From Rhodocyclales bacterium GT-UBC (GTDB lineage Bacteria > Pseudomonadota > Gammaproteobacteria > Burkholderiales > Rhodocyclaceae), in the NCBI GenBank assembly GCA_003583745.1, contig QXPY01000010.1, forward strand, positions 170,403 through 234,402: DNA of 64,000 nucleotides, given 5' to 3'. This document shows positions 44,988 to 54,659 of the stretch, in pieces. Numbering within the stretch: position 1 is the first letter of the stretch; each line of letters begins with the position of its first letter. The notes under the pieces are model-generated. The model made no database searches. It was given only the letters and a program-made list of their open reading frames with translations, and had not been told where the DNA came from. The translations under genes were made by a program, and so were the position numbers.

Positions 44988-45941
44988 ATGCGCATATTGA
45001 TCGTGAAAACTTCCTCGCTCGGCGATGTCATCCACAACCTGCCGGTGATCAGCGATCTGAAGAAGCACTTGCCGCAAGCCGAGATAGATTGGTGCGTCGA
45101 AGACAGTTTCGCCGCCATTCCACGGCTGCATCCGGGCGTCGGGCAGATCATTCCGGTGGCCATCCGGCGTTGGCGCAAGCAGCTGTTCAAGGCGCAAACC
45201 TGGCAGGAAATATCAGCGTTTCGGGCCGCGGTGCAAGCGAAGTCCTACGATCTGGTGCTCGATACACAAGGCCTGGTCAAAAGCGCCCTCCTCGCCCGTC
45301 GGGCGCGCGGGCCGCTGGCTGGCTACGCCGCCGATTCGGCGCGCGAACCGCTCGCCAGCAGCCTCTATGCGCGGCGCTACAGCGTGGCCCGCGACCTGCA
45401 TGCCGTGGTGCGCAATCGCCAGTTGGCCGCCGCCGCCTTCGGTTACGCCGCAGAGGATGCACCGGATTACGGCATTGCCGTGCCGGCGGCGGCGTTTGAT
45501 TGGTTGCCGGCAAAGCCCTACGTCGTTTTTCTCACCGCGACCAGTCGCGACGACAAGCTGTGGCCGGAGTCGCATTGGCTCGATTTGGGCAAGCGTCTCT
45601 GGTACCAGGGTTTCGGCATCGTGCTGCCGGCGGGGAATGCGGTCGAGCGGGCGCGGGCGACGCGGCTGGCCGAGGGGATTCCCGGCGCCGTCGCCGCGCC
45701 GCCGCTGGGCATTGCCGAACTGGCCGGGGTGCTGGCCGGGGCGCAGGCGGCGGTCGGTGTCGATACCGGGCTGACGCACCTGGCGGTGGCGCTCAAGGTG
45801 CCGACCATCGCGCTGTATACGGCCACCGACCCGGGGCTGACCGGCGTGCTGGGCGTCGGTTTTCATCGCAATCTCGGCGGCAAGGCCCAGACGCCGAGCG
45901 TCGATGCGGTGCTTGGCGAGTTGCAGGCGGGGCTCGCCTGA
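44988..45941 (+). CDS. waaC: lipopolysaccharide heptosyltransferase I
   Basis: This 317-residue GT9 enzyme adds the first heptose to Kdo2-lipid A. It starts MRILIVKTSSLGDVIHNLPVI, the heptosyltransferase signature. It contains IDWCVEDSFAAIPRLHPGV, the middle LVLDTQGLVKSALLAR and the nucleotide-binding GVDTGLTHLAVALKVPTIALY. The stop overlaps the waaA ATG by one base, so the pair is translationally coupled. Confidence 0.94.
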   Translation: MRILIVKTSSLGDVIHNLPVISDLKKHLPQAEIDWCVEDSFAAIPRLHPGVGQIIPVAIRRWRKQLFKAQTWQEISAFRAAVQAKSYDLVLDTQGLVKSALLARRARGPLAGYAADSAREPLASSLYARRYSVARDLHAVVRNRQLAAAAFGYAAEDAPDYGIAVPAAAFDWLPAKPYVVFLTATSRDDKLWPESHWLDLGKRLWYQGFGIVLPAGNAVERARATRLAEGIPGAVAAPPLGIAELAGVLAGAQAAVGVDTGLTHLAVALKVPTIALYTATDPGLTGVLGVGFHRNLGGKAQTPSVDAVLGELQAGLA

Positions 45942-47200
45942 TGGCGCGCTGGTTCTATTCGCTGCTGCTTTACCTGCTGACGCCGCTGATCTGGCTGCGC
46001 CTGCTCTGGCGCGGCCGCAAACAGCCCGAGTATCTGCGCCATCTCGGCGAACGCTACGGTTTTTATCGATCGCTGCCGCCGGGCAAGCTGATCTGGGTGC
46101 ATGCCGTTTCGGTCGGCGAGACGCGCGCCGCGCAGCCGCTGATCGAGGCCTTGCAGGCCCGTTGGCCGGAGCATTGCATCCTGCTTACCGGCATGACCCC
46201 GACCGGCCGCGAGGCGGGGCGGCAGGTCTATGGTGCAGGGGTCATCCAGGCTTATCTGCCCTATGACTATCCCGGCGCCGTGGTGCGCTTTTTCAAGCAT
46301 TTCTCGCCGGCTTTCGGGGTTCTGATGGAAACCGAGATCTGGCCGAACCTGCTGGCCGAGGCCAAGCGCCGCGACATTCCGGTGCTGCTGATGAACGCCC
46401 GTCTATCTGCCCGTTCAGCGCGCGGCTACGGACGCCTCGCTGCCCTGGTGCGGCCGGCTTTCGGCGCATTGACCGGCGTTGCGGCGCAAACCCCGGAGGA
46501 TGCGGCGCGTATCGCCCAACTCGGGGCGTCTTGCGTCGAGGTCTGTGGCAACCTGAAATTCGACGTGGCGCCGTCGGTCGAGAAAATGGCCTTGGGGAGC
46601 GAATGGCGTGCGATGCTCGGCGAGCGGCCGGTCTGGCTGGCGGCCAGCACCCGCGAGGGCGAAGAAGTGCTGGTGCTGGAAGCCTGGCGCCAGGTCAAGG
46701 TAGCCAATGCCTTGCTGGTGCTGGTGCCGCGTCACCCGCAGCGTTTCGACGAGGTGGCCGGCCTGCTGGCCGGGCAGGGCCTGGCTGTCGTTAGGCGCAG
46801 CCAGGGACTGCCGGCGGCGGCGACTGAAGTCTGGCTGGGCGACAGCATGGGCGAAATGGCCGCCTATTTTGCCTTGGCCGATCTGGCTTTCATCGGTGGC
46901 AGCTTGTTGCCGCTGGGCGGGCAGAATCTGATCGAGGCGGCGGCTTGCGGTTGTCCGGTGCTGGTTGGGCCGCACACCTTCAATTTCCTGCAGGCAACCG
47001 AGGATTCGATTGCCGCCGGCGCGGCTTGCCGGGTTGCCGATCCGCTCGAACTCGGACAGGTGGTCGATGCCTTGCTGAGGGATGCTGCCCGCCGGACCGA
47101 AATGCAGCGGGCCAGCCTGGCGTTTGCGCAGGCCCATCAGGGCGCAGCGCAACGCATGCTGGCGCTTATCGCGCGTTGGACGGGTCGAGCAGGGCGTTGA
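45941..47200 (+). CDS. waaA: 3-deoxy-D-manno-octulosonic acid transferase
   Basis: This 419-residue GT30 enzyme transfers Kdo to lipid IVA at the inner membrane. It has an N-terminal anchor helix (FYSLLLYLLTPLIWLRLLW), IWVHAVSVGETRAAQPLI, GVLMETEIWPNLL, LAASTREGEEVLVLEAW and GGQNLIEAAACGCPVLVGP. The start at 45941 overlaps the waaC stop; earlier in-frame codons lie inside waaC. Its last 35 bases overlap the end of the convergent tolC gene. Confidence 0.95.
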   Translation: MARWFYSLLLYLLTPLIWLRLLWRGRKQPEYLRHLGERYGFYRSLPPGKLIWVHAVSVGETRAAQPLIEALQARWPEHCILLTGMTPTGREAGRQVYGAGVIQAYLPYDYPGAVVRFFKHFSPAFGVLMETEIWPNLLAEAKRRDIPVLLMNARLSARSARGYGRLAALVRPAFGALTGVAAQTPEDAARIAQLGASCVEVCGNLKFDVAPSVEKMALGSEWRAMLGERPVWLAASTREGEEVLVLEAWRQVKVANALLVLVPRHPQRFDEVAGLLAGQGLAVVRRSQGLPAAATEVWLGDSMGEMAAYFALADLAFIGGSLLPLGGQNLIEAAACGCPVLVGPHTFNFLQATEDSIAAGAACRVADPLELGQVVDALLRDAARRTEMQRASLAFAQAHQGAAQRMLALIARWTGRAGR

Positions 47201-48494
47201 TCTCGGCGACGTCGTCGTCGCCCAGCGAACCGACGGCAGCCTTCAGGCGCAGTTGCGCCATCAGGGTGTCGAGCGTGGCCTTGGCCAGATCGCGGCGGGT
47301 GACATAGACCTGGTTCTCGGCGTTCAGCACGTCGATATTGATGCGAACGCCGACTTCGTAACCGAGCTTGTTCGATTCCAGCGCCGATTGCGAAGAGATC
47401 AGGGCGGCTTTCAGGGCGCGGACCTGGGCCAGTCCGTTGCTGACGCCCAGGTAATACTGGCGGGCCGAGAGGGCTGCACCACGGCGCGCCGCTTCCAGCG
47501 TCGACAGTGCGGCGCCGCGGTTGGCGGCTGCCTCGCGCTGGCGCGAAGCAACCTGGCCGCCGAGGAAGAGCGGGACGTTGATTTGCAGACCGACGTTCTG
47601 GAAATCGGTGTCAACCAGACCCAGGGTCGTCGAACCGAAGGATTTCGAGCTGCCGACATTGGCGACCAGATCGAGCGTCGGGTAATGGCCGGCACGTTGC
47701 TTGTCCACTTCGCGGGCAGCGATGTCGGCATTGGCCTGTTGGACTTGTACGCTCAGGCTGTCCTTTTCCGCCGCCGCGACCCACTGGCTCATGTCGGCCG
47801 GTTGTGGCTGCGCCAGTTGGGCATCCTTGCGCGTCGGCGCCAGCGGCCCGGCTTCCCGGCCGATGATCGACTGCAGTGCCCGCTGCTTGACCTCAAGGTC
47901 GCTTTGCGCGGCGATTTCCTGTGCCAATGCCAGATCGTAGCGGGCCTGGGCTTCATGCGTGTCGGTAATGGTGGCTGTACCGACTTCGAAATTCTTCTTG
48001 GCCGATTCGAGTTGTTGGCTGATGGCCTGCTTGTTGGCTTCGACGGCTTTCAGGTTTTCGCTGGCGTAAATGACATCGAAATACGCCTGGGCGACGCGCA
48101 GGATCAAATCCTGGCGAGCCTGGGTGAAATTGACTTCGGCTTGCGCCACCTGGATTTTCGACTGGTCGTAGCTGACCCAGTTCTGCCAGCGGAAGAGCGG
48201 TTGGCTCAGCGTCAGCTGGTAGGTGTTGCTGTTGTAGTGCGGCTTGGCCAGGGTGCTGCCGCCATGCATGGCGACTTCGTTTTCATTCCACAGGGTATTG
48301 CCCGACATGTTGAGTGCGGGAAGCAAGCCGGCCCGCGCTTGCGGCATTTTTTCCCGTCCTGCTTCCAGCGTGGCGCGTGCTGCCGCGAAGGTCGGGTCGT
48401 TGCTTTGTGCTTCTTGGTAAACCTGCAGCAGATCGGCCGCCATCAGCGGTCCTGACAGAAGCGGAGATACCAGCAGCCAGGCGAGTTTTTTCAT
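47166..48494 (-). CDS. tolC: TolC-family outer-membrane efflux channel
   Basis: This 442-residue TolC paralogue has a signal peptide (LAWLLVSPLLSGPLMA). Its TolC core contains LLQVYQEAQSNDPTFAAARA, QAYFDVIYASENLKAVEANK, VGTATITDTHEAQARYDLA and VRINIDVLNAENQVYVTRRDL. The ATG at 48494 is preceded by GAGGAAGG. It is third in a pcm-rhodanese-tolC run on the minus strand, a conserved betaproteobacterial order, and probably serves drug or type I export generally. It is distinct from the paralogue at 14776. Confidence 0.93.
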   Translation of the reverse strand: MKKLAWLLVSPLLSGPLMAADLLQVYQEAQSNDPTFAAARATLEAGREKMPQARAGLLPALNMSGNTLWNENEVAMHGGSTLAKPHYNSNTYQLTLSQPLFRWQNWVSYDQSKIQVAQAEVNFTQARQDLILRVAQAYFDVIYASENLKAVEANKQAISQQLESAKKNFEVGTATITDTHEAQARYDLALAQEIAAQSDLEVKQRALQSIIGREAGPLAPTRKDAQLAQPQPADMSQWVAAAEKDSLSVQVQQANADIAAREVDKQRAGHYPTLDLVANVGSSKSFGSTTLGLVDTDFQNVGLQINVPLFLGGQVASRQREAAANRGAALSTLEAARRGAALSARQYYLGVSNGLAQVRALKAALISSQSALESNKLGYEVGVRINIDVLNAENQVYVTRRDLAKATLDTLMAQLRLKAAVGSLGDDDVAEINALLDPSNAR

Positions 48495-48501
48495 GCCTTC
48501 C

Positions 48502-48825
48502 TCAGTAACGGCGCATGGTCGGATCGATCTGTGCCGCCCAGGCATCGACGCCGCCAAGCAGGTTATGGACATCTTCATGGCCCTGGCGCTCCAGGAACAT
48601 GGCGACCTGCATGCTGCGACCGCCGTGATGGCAAATGACCACGACCGGCCGATCCTGATCGATTTCCTGGCTGCGCAAGGGAACGGTATGCATCGGGATG
48701 TGCGCGGAGCCGTCTATGTGGCAATACTCGAACTCGTTCGGCTCGCGTACATCGAGCAGCAGCGGCGGTGGCCGGTCGTTGTCGGCCAGCCAGCTTGCCA
48801 GTTCGCGTACGTCGATCTGCTTCAT
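48502..48825 (-). CDS. rhodanese-like sulfurtransferase
   Basis: This 107-residue single rhodanese domain contains LLLDVREPNEFEYCHIDGSAHIP and the active-site loop VICHHGGRS with the catalytic Cys. Its size is typical of GlpE-like proteins. The start codon overlaps the pcm stop by one base, and tolC follows seven bases downstream. The physiological sulfur acceptor is unknown. Confidence 0.9.
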   Translation of the reverse strand: MKQIDVRELASWLADNDRPPPLLLDVREPNEFEYCHIDGSAHIPMHTVPLRSQEIDQDRPVVVICHHGGRSMQVAMFLERQGHEDVHNLLGGVDAWAAQIDPTMRRY

Positions 48826-49478
48826 CAGAAGGAGAAGGCAGATTTCGGGGCGGCGTTGTCGAGCCCGGGAATGACAGTCTCGAACAGGTTGACGGTGTTG
48901 TAGACGCCGTCGGCCGTACAGGTGATCAACTGGGCTTCCATGACCGGCGCTTCGCCAACCACGATGGCCAGGCGGCCGCCGACACGGAGTTGTTTCAGCA
49001 ATGCATCGGGCACGGCGGGCAAGGAGCCGGAGACGACGATGGCGTCGTAGGGGCCGCGTTGCGACCAGCCGGCAGCACCGTTGGCGACTTCGATGGTGAC
49101 GTTGGTAATGCCAGCCCGTTCGAGGTTCTGGCGGGCGAAATCGGCCAGTTCAGGACGTGACTCGATGCTGATGACATGTTCGGCGCGTGCTGCCAACAGG
49201 GCGGCCATGTAACCGCTACCGGTGCCGATTTCGAGTACCTTGTCGGTTTTCTTGATCGCCAGTTCCTGCAGCAGGCGGGCTTCGATGCGCGGCGCCAGCA
49301 TGACCTGGCCACTACCCAGCGGGATCTCCAGGTCGGCAAAGGCCAGATTGCGGTAGGCGGCAGGCACGAAGTCTTCGCGCTTGACGACGAAAAGCAGGTC
49401 GAGAACTTGCTGATCCAGAACCTCCCAAGGCCGGATCTGCTGTTCGATCATGTTGAAACGCGCTTGCTCGATATTCAT
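48825..49478 (-). CDS. pcm: protein-L-isoaspartate O-methyltransferase
   Basis: This 217-residue SAM-dependent enzyme repairs isoaspartyl residues in aged proteins. It has NMIEQQIRPWEVLDQQVLD, the SAM motif VLEIGTGSGYMAALLA, and VEVANGAAGW-like and LRVGGRLAIVVGEAP segments. The Ser/Thr-rich active-site strand is replaced by a PLGSGQVMLAPRIEARLLQ sequence, as in the betaproteobacterial branch of the family. It is first in the pcm-rhodanese-tolC operon and is preceded by an AT-rich dyad at 49498-49517. Confidence 0.88.
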   Translation of the reverse strand: MNIEQARFNMIEQQIRPWEVLDQQVLDLLFVVKREDFVPAAYRNLAFADLEIPLGSGQVMLAPRIEARLLQELAIKKTDKVLEIGTGSGYMAALLAARAEHVISIESRPELADFARQNLERAGITNVTIEVANGAAGWSQRGPYDAIVVSGSLPAVPDALLKQLRVGGRLAIVVGEAPVMEAQLITCTADGVYNTVNLFETVIPGLDNAAPKSAFSF

Positions 49479-49497
49479 TGGGGTCTCCGCAGACTTA

Positions 49498-49517
49498 ATA
49501 TTAGCACAAGCTAATAT
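49498..49517. promoter_or_regulatory. AT-rich dyad in the pcm promoter region
   Basis: ATATTAGC (49498-49505) and GCTAATAT (49510-49517) form a perfect dyad around ACAA, in a short AT-rich island 20 bases upstream of pcm. The size and shape suit a MarR- or TetR-type repressor site. The sequence differs from the dyad in front of tetR. Confidence 0.5.
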
Positions 49518-49538
49518 ATTGATTCCGACAAAGCAAAA

Positions 49539-50183
49539 TTATACCTGACTCTCTTCCGTGGACTTGCTCAGGCCCTGCCGCAACAGGTTCATGTGAATGC
49601 GCAGGTATTGTTCGGGATCTCCTTCATGTTCCTGGAAACATCCGATCGAATAGCGCCAGATGAGCAGCATCAGAATCGGCGCGATGATGACGTCGATGGT
49701 GGTCTCGACATCGCTGCGCCGGAACTCGCCACTGACCATGCCGCGTTCGAGCGCGGTGCCGACCAGTGCCCGCCCGCGGTTGATGACGTTTTCGTAATAG
49801 AACTGCGCCACATCCGGGAAATTGCCGGCTTCGGCAACCATCAGCTTGGGGATGCCGGCCAGTCGCGTCTGACCAATCTTGTTCCACCAGTTGTCGAGAA
49901 GCTTGCCGAGCAGTTCGAAACTGCTACCGGTGTGCTGTGCGGCAATCAACTCGTTTTCGGCGAGAACGGGAACGATGCCTTCCTGAATGACCGCCTTGAA
50001 CAAGGCTTCCTTGTTCGCGTAATAGAGATAGAGGGTGCCCTTGGAAACCCCGGCTTGCTTGGCGACATCCTCCAGGCGGGTCGCCGCGTAGCCTTTTTCG
50101 ACGAACAGATCCAGTGCGGCAGCCAGAAGTTCCGAGGGGCGTGCTTCCTTGCGGCGCTTACGGAGAGGAGGAGGGGCAGACAT
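49539..50183 (-). CDS. TetR/AcrR family transcription regulator
   Basis: This 214-residue repressor has an N-terminal TetR helix-turn-helix at residues about 14-60 (ELLAAALDLFVEKGYAATRLEDVAKQAGVSKGTLYLYYANKEALF, recognised by GYAATRLEDVAKQAGVSKGT). A helical ligand domain follows. It lies directly upstream of the pcm-rhodanese-tolC genes on the same strand, which suggests control of the efflux channel. A perfect 14-bp dyad abuts its start codon, consistent with autoregulation. Confidence 0.92.
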   Translation of the reverse strand: MSAPPPLRKRRKEARPSELLAAALDLFVEKGYAATRLEDVAKQAGVSKGTLYLYYANKEALFKAVIQEGIVPVLAENELIAAQHTGSSFELLGKLLDNWWNKIGQTRLAGIPKLMVAEAGNFPDVAQFYYENVINRGRALVGTALERGMVSGEFRRSDVETTIDVIIAPILMLLIWRYSIGCFQEHEGDPEQYLRIHMNLLRQGLSKSTEESQV

Positions 50184-50217
50184 GGTAATTTAATGACCCG
50201 AGAGTCATTAAATTACC
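50184..50217. promoter_or_regulatory. 14-bp perfect dyad abutting the tetR start codon
   Basis: GGTAATTTAATGAC (50184-50197) and GTCATTAAATTACC (50204-50217) are exact reverse complements separated by six bases. The dyad touches the tetR start codon and must overlap its leader or promoter. It is the obvious candidate operator for the TetR protein. Confidence 0.8.
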
Positions 50218-50234
50218 CCTTGCCCGCTATCCGG

Positions 50235-51692
50235 TCAACGGCCTTCTTTGATCAGGCGGCCAGCCGTCGGCTGAATCGGACGCGCGTTGTTACGATAGAG
50301 ACGGCTGAAGATGTTGATCTGGTCGCCGGAAATTTGCACCGGTTGCTTCATGACCAGCCACAGAACGCCTTCCGAGCAGGGGGGCGTGGTCAGCGAGCCC
50401 ATGTAGGTGTAATAGCTGCGGGCGCTGGGCAGGAGATCGAGCGGATTGACGACGACGCCCGGCGGTTCGACCGAGACGTTCTTTTCCAGCGGCATGTAGT
50501 TCCACAAGGTCTGGATGAAGGGGTTTTCGCTGCCGCGCTCGAGCAATACGGCCACGACTGCCAACTGGCCTTCGTCGGATTTGTGTACCAGATGAACCAC
50601 CATGTCGAAGCGTTGGCCGTTGATCTTTTCTTCGGACGGACGATGGAAGTGGAATTGCACCAGTTCGTAGGTTTTTCCGGTCAGGCTAATCGAGCTGTCG
50701 CCGACCGCGACCTGGACCGTATGGCCATTGTCGATGATACGGAAGGATGAGGGCCGGTAGTTGAACTTGATACCTTCGAGATCGACCTTGATGCCATCCT
50801 TGATATCGATCGGCGACTGACGTTGGCCTGTGGCGCAGACCTTGTTCTGCGGGTCGAGTTGGGCCCATTTGTCGGGAGCGCCTTCGCCTTCGTAATCCCA
50901 GTGAATGTGGGCGTGTTGCGTCGCTGCCTCGCTATGCGCCAATTCCAGCATATAGCCTTCGCTGCGCGATGGCCGCCTGGCCTTGGTGGCGGGTGCCGCA
51001 CTGGTATGGACGAAAACGGTGCCCGGTTTGGTGGCGGCGGGTGCCTCCTTGGCGGTCGGGGCGGGCGCGGGGGCTTCCTTCGCAGCCTCCATGGCCGCTT
51101 TCAGGTTGGGGCGAATCGACGGAATCGGGCTCGACTCGCGACCTTTGGCGCCCTCCGCGGCGTGTCCGCTATCCGAGGCCTTGACCGCGCCGACGGATTT
51201 TTCCGGGTTGGCCATTTCCTTCTTGAGTAAGGCTTCGTTGGCCTGCTTCAACTGGCCGGCCGCCTCGTTGGCTTTTTGCGCCAGTTCTGCCTGGCTGTCC
51301 TTGGGCGGACGGCAGACTTCGCGCAGAACCTTGTCGTCCAGCGTACCGCTGCGTACCGGCAGGTCGTTGCCCTTGATTTCTTCTTCGCGGATGACTTCGT
51401 TTTCGTTCTTCTTGAATATCCGCTTGATGGTATTGGCGTTGCGCGAGCCGCAGTCGTAGCGGGTGATCGCTTCGATGACGCGATAGCCGGCCCCCGATTT
51501 GGCATCGATCAGTTCGCGTTCGAGAATGACCCGGCCTTGTGCCTGTACTTTATTGCCGTCTTCGCGCTTGATGCTGGTGCGGTCGAGTTCGATCCGCTTG
51601 CCGGGTTCGGAGGAAATGGTCTGCCAGGTGGGGGCGGCCCAGGCATTCAAGCCAAGTGTGGCGAGCAGGGCGGCAAGGGTTAGTGGGCGCAT
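50235..51692 (-). CDS. periplasmic alpha-carbonic anhydrase with an N-terminal adhesin-E-like domain
   Basis: This 485-residue protein has a signal peptide (LTLAALLATLGLNAWA). An N-terminal domain (about 20-125; WQTISSEPGKRIELDRTSI) resembles the surface-adhesin E/CNP1-like fold. A Lys/Ala/Pro linker follows, then a C-terminal alpha-carbonic anhydrase domain (about 265-485). The zinc histidines are visible in FHFH and VVHLVH, with the family strands HWDYEGEGAPDKW, RQSPIDI and GSLTTPPCSEGV. It hydrates CO2 in the periplasm. The fusion of the two domains is unusual. The ATG at 51692 gives a proper signal peptide. It faces thiC divergently. Confidence 0.9.
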   Translation of the reverse strand: MRPLTLAALLATLGLNAWAAPTWQTISSEPGKRIELDRTSIKREDGNKVQAQGRVILERELIDAKSGAGYRVIEAITRYDCGSRNANTIKRIFKKNENEVIREEEIKGNDLPVRSGTLDDKVLREVCRPPKDSQAELAQKANEAAGQLKQANEALLKKEMANPEKSVGAVKASDSGHAAEGAKGRESSPIPSIRPNLKAAMEAAKEAPAPAPTAKEAPAATKPGTVFVHTSAAPATKARRPSRSEGYMLELAHSEAATQHAHIHWDYEGEGAPDKWAQLDPQNKVCATGQRQSPIDIKDGIKVDLEGIKFNYRPSSFRIIDNGHTVQVAVGDSSISLTGKTYELVQFHFHRPSEEKINGQRFDMVVHLVHKSDEGQLAVVAVLLERGSENPFIQTLWNYMPLEKNVSVEPPGVVVNPLDLLPSARSYYTYMGSLTTPPCSEGVLWLVMKQPVQISGDQINIFSRLYRNNARPIQPTAGRLIKEGR

Positions 51693-51820
51693 CTCATACC
51701 TCTCTGTGTTTTTCTTTAGAATTCCGACGCTTGGCAATCATATTTCGGCCAGTTTCGAGAAATCTTGAGTGCGAATTGTCAATTCTTGCATTTTGCCTGT
51801 AATTCCAGTAACTTGCAGCC

Positions 51821-53895
<2,075 letters not shown>

Positions 53896-53913
53896 GCGCG
53901 ATCCGCCATTCAG

Positions 53914-53944
53914 AAAGAGGCTGCCGACCTGGCAGCCTTTTTTT
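53914..53944 (+). terminator. intrinsic terminator of thiC
   Basis: AGGCTGCC (53918-53925) pairs with GGCAGCCT (53931-53938) across GACCT, followed by an uninterrupted T-tract. Confidence 0.92.
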
Positions 53945-54026
53945 GTCGACGAGACGAGCCGGCTTGTCGGATGACCTGCCGCGAATGCGATAAATATTCG
54001 TTATTATTTACGCGACATTTTGCGTC

Positions 54027-54659
54027 ATGCCCGATTTGCCCATGCCCCGCTTTCTTGTAGCCGATGATCATCCGCTGATTCGTGACAGCATGCAGGCCTT
54101 GCTGCAGCGCGTTCCGCTAGCCGGGGCCTGTCGCGTCGAGCTGGCCGACAATGCGGATGTTTTGTGGCAGGCCTGCGAACGGACGCGCTTCGACCTTGTT
54201 CTGCTCGACCTTCAGATGCCCGGCATGGCGGCGCGAGGTGGGCTGGATGCTTACATCAAGACCTGGTTGCCGCATCAACCAACGGCCTTGTTCAGCGGCC
54301 ACGTCACCGAGCGGATTCAGCGCGAATTTCGGCTGGCCGGGGGCCGGGGCGTCCTCCACAAGACCCATGGCGCGCCTCTTCTGCTCGGGGCCATTCAAAT
54401 CATGCTGGCCGGTTCGCCTTACTTTCCCGAGCGTGTCGAAGCGACGGCGGGCGAATCGCCGGATGTTTCGGTATTGAGCGGCAGGCAGCGCGAAATCTAC
54501 GATTTGCTGCTGCGCGGCCTGAGCAACAAGGCGATCGCCAAGGAATTGGGGCTGACGCTGGGGACAGTCAAAAATCACGTGCATGAGTTGTATCAGCGCT
54601 TGCGGGTGAGCAATCGTTTCGAAGCCCTGGCCAACGGCCTCAGCGAAAAAAGCGGATGA
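54027..54659 (+). CDS. LuxR/NarL-type response regulator
   Basis: This 210-residue protein has a receiver domain (acidic pocket Asp13-Asp14, phospho-acceptor Asp61 in LLDLQMPG) and a C-terminal LuxR helix-turn-helix (LSGRQREIYDLLLRGLSNKAIAKELGLTLGTVKNHVHELYQRL, recognised by SNKAIAKELGLTLGTVKNH). The ATG at 54027 is used; 54042 is also possible. The stop overlaps the ATG of the hybrid kinase by four bases, so they form a two-component pair. The target genes are unknown. Confidence 0.92.
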   Translation: MPDLPMPRFLVADDHPLIRDSMQALLQRVPLAGACRVELADNADVLWQACERTRFDLVLLDLQMPGMAARGGLDAYIKTWLPHQPTALFSGHVTERIQREFRLAGGRGVLHKTHGAPLLLGAIQIMLAGSPYFPERVEATAGESPDVSVLSGRQREIYDLLLRGLSNKAIAKELGLTLGTVKNHVHELYQRLRVSNRFEALANGLSEKSG

